From GCA-002282575 sp964493995 (GTDB lineage Bacteria > Pseudomonadota > Gammaproteobacteria > Thiomicrospirales > Thiomicrospiraceae): a stretch of 64,000 bases of DNA. The stretch spans positions 6,230-70,229 of the forward strand of contig CAZBQD010000005.1 of NCBI GenBank assembly GCA_964493995.1, in the 5' to 3' direction. A program made the translations under genes and the position numbers. Under the pieces are notes generated by a model. That model made no database searches. It saw nothing but the letters and a program-made list of their open reading frames with translations, and was not told the DNA's origin. Positions 60,801-64,000 of the stretch are shown one piece after another. Position 1 is the first letter of the stretch. Each line of letters begins with the position of its first letter.

Positions 60801-62666
60801 TGATTCATACCCTACCCACCCTTGGTAACGCTCTTGTAGTTGTCCATCTACAAAGAAACGAAAAAGCTGTCTTGAGTCAAAATACTTTAGTATCAAACGA
60901 CCTTTAATATTATTGCGCGACATATACTGATTTTGTAATTTTTCAGAAAAGTAATGATGATCTGACTTATTTCTCTTCATTAAAAATCGCCTGTAAGCAA
61001 CTAAACCCGAAATATAATGTTGAACATCATCAATACGTACACGAAAACGATGATGACGAATAAAGAAACTACCAACGATTTTATCGGGTCGCTTATAAAA
61101 CATAGCCATTTCTGGCCAGAAATAACCGTTTAGTAAGTAATGGGCTCTATGATGCAAGGCTTGGTAGAACTTTTCTTCGTCAACCATTGCTAATAAATGA
61201 TGCATACTGGGCATTTGCTTGATTCGTTGCAGCATGTTTTCTGCCGCCATCATCAACTCTAGCAAGGTGGGATAGGTTGTTTCTCTATTAAGGATGAAGT
61301 CTAGGTTGTGAATAACATTTTGAATGCCAAAATAAAAATATTTTTCTTCTGGTCTATAAAGCGTCAATTCATTAACGCAGTATGACAACCAATGATCTTT
61401 AGCTTGACTTAAATTTACAGCGATGAAGTACTCAAAAGCCTTTTCGACCATCACGATCCAGCGCTCGTCTTTGGTTAAACCATACAAACGCATTAACGCA
61501 AAGGTCGCTTCCCCATCGTAGTAAACGGTTCGATGCAATTCTTTTAATGACAGATCTGATGCGTTGAATACATGAGCGAACTGACCCGTTTCGGGGTTTT
61601 GCATGTAGGAGAAACCGAGTGCTAACTTTTCCATCAAAGGCAGGAATTGTTGATCTGCTGTGAGCTGAGTATATTTAACTAAGGCTAGAATGGAGACTGC
61701 GTTACCACCTAATTTGATTTCATCGCCCGTATCGACCAAAAAACACATCTGTTTGTCATCAACGGTATACTCTCGTATGAGCTGATTTGCTAGGTAATTT
61801 ATTCCTTTAGTAATTTGCTCAATCGCATAGCTGCTTTGTGTCACTTCGTAACCTTCTAACATTGAATACAAGCTACTCGCATGGCGCAATGTATTGTATG
61901 AAGGAACAGGACGATCAAAACAAGGATATAGGCCATAGATGAAGCGGCCATCGGGTTGTACTTGTTGTGCTAAGAAATCGGTGGCGCTATCAAAGGTGCG
62001 ATAAAGCAACTCGGGTGTGACAGTGTCGATCAGTCGATGTCCGGTATTTAAATGCGAGGCATGCGTCCAGTTTTTTTCAGCATCGGGGGCAGCTATGAAT
62101 ACTTGATCCTCGTGAACATCTACATAAACTGCCGCTGTACTGAATAAGAGCATTTCCATTTCATCTGAAAGGACTAATTCACTGTTGTTTGGATATTTTT
62201 TCTTAACATAATCCGTAAAGTTTTTTTCATTCAGAACCGCTCTGGACTCATCTTTGTCGATGGCTGGGTACAACATGCTATTAGCATTGAGTTCTTGTTC
62301 TAGGAATGCTCTTTCAAAGTTTCTGTCTAATGACAAGCCCAATCTAAAAAAGTTTCGCTTTGTTTTTTCGAGGCGTTGCTTAATGTCTTTCCAAGTCAGC
62401 GTCTGCCTGTAAACCACCCAATCAACACGTAAGTTATGAACGATTAGCTTTTCTTGTTGAATTTTTTTTTGCAATGCTTGAGCCGCTTGTTTCCATGCCT
62501 GCTCATATTCGGTCGCGACAAATGTGAATGTTTGTGCCCGCGTCGCGCCATCACTTATCGAAAAAAAGAAGACTCGTGATTCACTGGCATAATCCGTTGA
62601 CTGGTTTTTGATCTGATATTGATTGAATGCTTTTTTGGCTGATGCAATTAAATCTGATAACGACAC
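57807..62666 (-). CDS. Giant multidomain protein: toroid-like + Fic-like + Mur-ligase-like + shared C-terminal domain
   Basis: This 1619-residue protein has no signal peptide. Residues 1-180 are an unrecognised N-terminal region. Residues about 190-590 are helical with repeated aromatic-rich pairs and SYNTLRHASSLYSMLEGYE (from 256), resembling alpha/alpha-toroid enzymes (glycosidase, epimerase or cyclase folds). Residues about 605-900 are Fic-like, with HPFPDGNCR at 813-821 and S689xxxE693N694, the class II inhibitory pattern. Residues about 930-1390 resemble MurF/MurE, with P-loop TGTEGKSGAK at 1025-1034 and NIGPNHMDMH. Residues about 1440-1619 are the domain shared with the two smaller paralogues (SFFGSFYQTP from 1503, GWLSIDLG). 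The gene is visibly A+T-rich. It lies 55 bases after the small upstream gene and opens a compact operon. The combined function is unknown; a processive modifying or polymerising enzyme is one possibility. Confidence 0.82.
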   Translation of the reverse strand: MSLSDLIASAKKAFNQYQIKNQSTDYASESRVFFFSISDGATRAQTFTFVATEYEQAWKQAAQALQKKIQQEKLIVHNLRVDWVVYRQTLTWKDIKQRLEKTKRNFFRLGLSLDRNFERAFLEQELNANSMLYPAIDKDESRAVLNEKNFTDYVKKKYPNNSELVLSDEMEMLLFSTAAVYVDVHEDQVFIAAPDAEKNWTHASHLNTGHRLIDTVTPELLYRTFDSATDFLAQQVQPDGRFIYGLYPCFDRPVPSYNTLRHASSLYSMLEGYEVTQSSYAIEQITKGINYLANQLIREYTVDDKQMCFLVDTGDEIKLGGNAVSILALVKYTQLTADQQFLPLMEKLALGFSYMQNPETGQFAHVFNASDLSLKELHRTVYYDGEATFALMRLYGLTKDERWIVMVEKAFEYFIAVNLSQAKDHWLSYCVNELTLYRPEEKYFYFGIQNVIHNLDFILNRETTYPTLLELMMAAENMLQRIKQMPSMHHLLAMVDEEKFYQALHHRAHYLLNGYFWPEMAMFYKRPDKIVGSFFIRHHRFRVRIDDVQHYISGLVAYRRFLMKRNKSDHHYFSEKLQNQYMSRNNIKGRLILKYFDSRQLFRFFVDGQLQERYQGWVGYESGEPGSIQALLNAFAYMLERFDLHDGIDATYLLDLHKVCMTGVQTKNPKSSPGDLRCLNSGMPFYASSTTIENIQEILKMREKDGTHIFNNKDYQRTADDLDANKIYDAIQSLGKLNYRNWYPNLTQEQKDAIEKKKGLQAYYKTKNYIQMQFAERVDEIVNRFNVNIKKAETAEVRLLNIAKLVRELELLHPFPDGNCRTFACILLNQLLLNYDFLPTCLYNPNWDGELSLLQWIDEIKKGMAVTQRLLLNPNSSEYRFSIESAKCEDVARFNVMAKDAIQKINSYNEVYLTPERLETFTEGVWITSCKPYQRFAGVGIYNSVSMGDLYFACEIEKWKKEGVSVKDAINRVVQKGIKAIVVDDSSIIPDIKIPVFLVKNALQAFKQAASAVRQSHNPLTILITGTEGKSGAKIQLHHLLSRQVNTHAVLNSANTEVPVLRSLINLSVEHVVEINEVSVGANEDVRVERSNLVNADICLFTNIGPNHMDMHKTMQNVLIAKSSVVQGMRDEGLCIVNKDNEYASGLIREIKNRKDNIPIYTYGSQNTDDAQLLSSVFDKDRFGWNVHARIDGVIVDYFLPLAQSHAPLASVGILLTVAKMGLDVVKAACDFASVVPFETMGKVEKLDKEGVEFFFYDQSRRGGISGMKSAFADIANMKVSGKVVALVGGISVLNDSEWTQEAHHQLANLVNNSPIKRLYTTGSFMNYVSDKLATPAVAHSDDIETLAKWLIDDIEEGDLLFIIGSAYLYLGRVSELIKNLLSNKGTQRKVVDKSKLPLEFRMLLVYQAVAKGETAARATALQAVSYSDYKKTLTEYKTYTDYRASILYNFFNRLDVIASSFSLKCVNDDVLSTAYYNRVFSLNYCKRWFNNIDKKPGIDNKSFFGSFYQTPVTGWLLHFEVASQHLHMGLVRCEYNEDGIHLIKKISESESQGAIQYWCDLGVEGLVYRTWSIGWLSIDLGSVIQPTKFDEFNLLHNFENTLVFQEKVLPIFNFLRER

Positions 62667-62721
62667 TTAATGGACTCCCTATGAAAGACCGAGCTGAGTT
62701 CTCTTCTTCGTTATAGCTCGA

Positions 62722-63078
62722 TTAAATTAAGATGGCATCGCTGTCGTTTGCAATCAAATCATCGGATGTTGATGTTAATTTACTTCTGGCTGACCGGCGC
62801 TCTAATAGTTTCACTTGGGCTGCTGTTGGCAAGTCGGTGAATAAAATTACTTTATTAGCAATCAGTACTTCTAACAAATCTTCTAGTACACGCACCATGT
62901 GCATATCCGAAGAAGAAAGATGCTCTATGATTTCTGGACTAATGGGCGTGCTTTTACTTAAGCCAACAAATGCCCTGACTTCGGGCAAATTGACATCGAC
63001 AAACTCGCTCGCTTCAGGGCTTGCCTGTGCAAAAAGAGCAACGATTTCGCCTGACTCATTACGCTTGGCAAAGGGCAT
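62722..63078 (-). CDS. Small conserved protein of the 'tryptophan synthase beta-like' annotation group
   Basis: The ATG at 63078 has GAGGAG 6 bases upstream and gives MPFAKRNESGEIVALFAQAS; the longer frame starting at 63108 would run through the terminator hairpin. Proteins with this N-terminus, about 100 residues long, are common in gammaproteobacteria and are often mislabelled tryptophan synthase beta-like; their function is unknown. The copy here has an extended C-terminal tail (TSTSDDLIANDSDAILI). No catalytic motif is visible. It lies between the Ser-Asp-repeat gene and the giant gene. Confidence 0.8.
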   Translation of the reverse strand: MPFAKRNESGEIVALFAQASPEASEFVDVNLPEVRAFVGLSKSTPISPEIIEHLSSSDMHMVRVLEDLLEVLIANKVILFTDLPTAAQVKLLERRSARSKLTSTSDDLIANDSDAILI

Positions 63079-63097
63079 AACTTTCTCCTCGAGGGCA

Positions 63098-63124
63098 TAA
63101 AAAAACAAGGCGACATGCGCCTTG
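63098..63124 (-). terminator. Terminator after the Ser-Asp-repeat gene
   Basis: On the minus strand CAAGGCG and CGCCTTG form a 7-bp perfect stem with a CATGT loop, followed by seven or more T residues. It separates the repeat-protein transcript from the downstream Fic/Mur operon, whose first ribosome-binding site lies just after it. Confidence 0.93.
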
Positions 63125-63150
63125 TATAGTGAGTGTTCGCATTGATTGCA

Positions 63151-64000
63151 TTATATATCGTTGGGTGTTGGTGTGGCTGCTTTTATCGCATCATCTACCA
63201 CATTAAACACAACTTCTAATGTTGGTGTTGTCGGCTCTGGTTGAGTAACCGGCTCGGAACCTTTCGATTCCTCTGCTGGTTCTGCAGGCTGCGGCAGCAA
63301 ATCTGTAATGTCATCGCCCTCATTACCGGAGAGAACAGCATCAATACAAACGGCATCTGCAACCGGCTCTAAAGACTCGTCAGTGTCATCTGTAGACTGA
63401 GCAGCAGGTTCATTATCCGACAAGTTAAGCAACAATTCGTTACTACCATCATCAGTATTGATTATAAAGGACGCAACTTGAACCTCCATCGAATCAACAT
63501 GGTGTTTATCTGAATCAGATGCAACCCGTTCTTTGACGTTGTTAGAGTCTTCTTTAGCATCATTATCTGCCACTTTAACGACTGACAATCTCTCAGACGA
63601 CTCCTGCTTAGTATTACCTTTATCGTTATCTCGATTGGAAGTATCGGCCTCGTTAGTTTCAGACTTGGCTTTAGCATTTGCGTTGATTTCAAATAAAAGC
63701 TGTTCGTCGTCATTATGATCACGAGAATAAGCGAAGCCTGCACCCAACAATCCAGACAATAAGGCTGTTAGTGGGTTATTTGCTGAGCTGGTGTTATTTT
63801 CGGCATTGTTATGCGAAGCCGATTTTCCAGGTGCATCCTGATCGCCATTACCCCAACCATTGTTGTTGCCTTTATCGTCACACTTATCCGAGTCAGAGTC
63901 GCTGTCCGAGTCAGAGTCGCTGTCTGAGTCAGAGTCGCTGTCTGAATCCGAGTCAGAGTCGCTGTCTGAATCCGAGTCAGAGTCGCTGTCTGAATCCGAG
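63151..64000 (-). CDS. Ser-Asp-repeat protein, C-terminal part (N-terminus beyond window)
   Basis: The frame stays open from the stop at 63151 to the window edge; the TTG at 63759 is not the start, because the frame continues through NNPLTALLSG into the repeat. From the edge inward there are about 19 Ser-Asp dipeptides, a Cys/Asn/Gly-rich link (KCDDKGNNNGWGNGDQDAPG), a short hydrophobic helix (PLTALLSGLLGAGFAYS) and an acidic, Ser/Thr/Pro-rich tail of about 190 residues ending TPTPNDI. No RTX nonapeptides, sortase or PEP-CTERM motif is seen. Such composition suggests a large surface or extracellular protein. Whether it is the LapA-type client of the Lap system or a substrate of the neighbouring operon is inference. 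Confidence 0.8.
   Translation of the reverse strand, partial: SDSDSDSDSDSDSDSDSDSDSDSDSDSDSDSDSDSDSDKCDDKGNNNGWGNGDQDAPGKSASHNNAENNTSSANNPLTALLSGLLGAGFAYSRDHNDDEQLLFEINANAKAKSETNEADTSNRDNDKGNTKQESSERLSVVKVADNDAKEDSNNVKERVASDSDKHHVDSMEVQVASFIINTDDGSNELLLNLSDNEPAAQSTDDTDESLEPVADAVCIDAVLSGNEGDDITDLLPQPAEPAEESKGSEPVTQPEPTTPTLEVVFNVVDDAIKAATPTPNDI
63886..64000 (-). repeat. Serine-aspartate coding repeat tract
   Basis: On the minus strand 24-base units (TCG GAT TCA GAC AGC GAC TCT GAC) repeat in tandem, shortening to 18-base units before ending at TCGGAT. The units encode (SD)4 and (SD)3 and keep the reading frame. The tract runs off the window. The serine codons are mixed, but the unit order is conserved, pointing to expansion by slippage or recombination. 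Confidence 0.95.

Noticed and set aside
63151..63759. A complete 202-residue gene starting at the TTG at 63759
   Set aside because: The same frame continues without a stop to the window edge through a Ser-Asp repeat, and no ribosome-binding site precedes that TTG.
63886..64000. CRISPR or other non-coding direct repeat
   Set aside because: The units are multiples of three, without spacers, and encode Ser-Asp in an open frame.

Overview
The window (64 kb, first gene cut by the left edge, last gene cut by the right edge) looks like chromosome of a gammaproteobacterial chemolithoautotroph, most likely a sulfur oxidiser of the Thiomicrospira/Hydrogenovibrio/Thiomicrorhabdus kind. The reasons are the pairing of a form II RuBisCO (cbbM-cbbQ-cbbO-cbbR) with a form IA RuBisCO in an alpha-carboxysome operon, SbtA- and SulP-type inorganic-carbon transporters beside it, and gammaproteobacterial housekeeping genes (metXW, rpmBG, mutM, pyrE, argB, Lap adhesin control). 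The genus is inference; no rRNA or other marker is present.

Layout. 1-11.1 kb: housekeeping genes metX-metW-TraT-like lipoprotein, an RsmB-type rRNA methyltransferase, pyrC, yidD, folE2, dut, coaBC, a small periplasmic protein, a SLAC1/TDT transporter and radC. 11.2-18.4 kb: form II RuBisCO locus, with a long A+T-rich control region, tandem hairpins after cbbM, the cbbQ-cbbO activase pair, a small unknown gene and a CbbR-type regulator. 18.4-24.0 kb (minus strand): a four-gene c-di-GMP sensory module (TonB-dependent receptor, YfiR-like protein, CHASE8-like-GGDEF-EAL, PAS-GGDEF). 24.3-27.0 kb: sbtA, an SbtB-like PII protein and sulP. 39.9-27.0 kb (minus strand): the carboxysome operon cbbL-cbbS-csoS2-csoS4A-csoS4B-csoS1-csoS1-acRAF-mcdA-mcdB-cbbQ-cbbO-serine protease-(FKBP+iota-carbonic anhydrase), then a terminator and a second LysR gene. 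The usual csoSCA carbonic anhydrase gene is absent: csoS2 and csoS4A are 12 bases apart. A cytoplasmic FKBP-like/iota-carbonic anhydrase fusion is instead the last gene before the terminator, and I infer that it supplies the carbonic anhydrase of this carboxysome.

40.4-46.5 kb: rpmB-rpmG, mutM, folM, pyrE, a SixA-like phosphatase, a TauE/SafE permease, a Spy-like protein and argB. 46.6-51.2 kb: a Lap adhesin-control set, namely a TolC/LapE-like pore with an added C-terminal domain, the LapG protease and the LapD receptor.

51.2-64 kb (minus strand): an unusual, A+T-rich, tightly packed gene set. A serine-aspartate-repeat protein is cut by the window edge. After its terminator come a small protein, a 1619-residue protein (alpha/alpha-toroid-like + Fic-like + MurF/MurE-like ligase + a new C-terminal domain), a class V aminotransferase, a LicC-like nucleotidylyltransferase, a stand-alone Fic-like protein and a stand-alone Mur-ligase-like protein that both carry the same C-terminal domain, and a secreted zinc metallopeptidase. 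I recognise no described system with this composition. A working hypothesis is an enzyme set that builds an activated phospho-amine or amino acid and attaches it to a polymer, possibly the Ser-Asp-repeat surface protein encoded next to it.

No tRNA, rRNA, CRISPR array or insertion sequence was seen.
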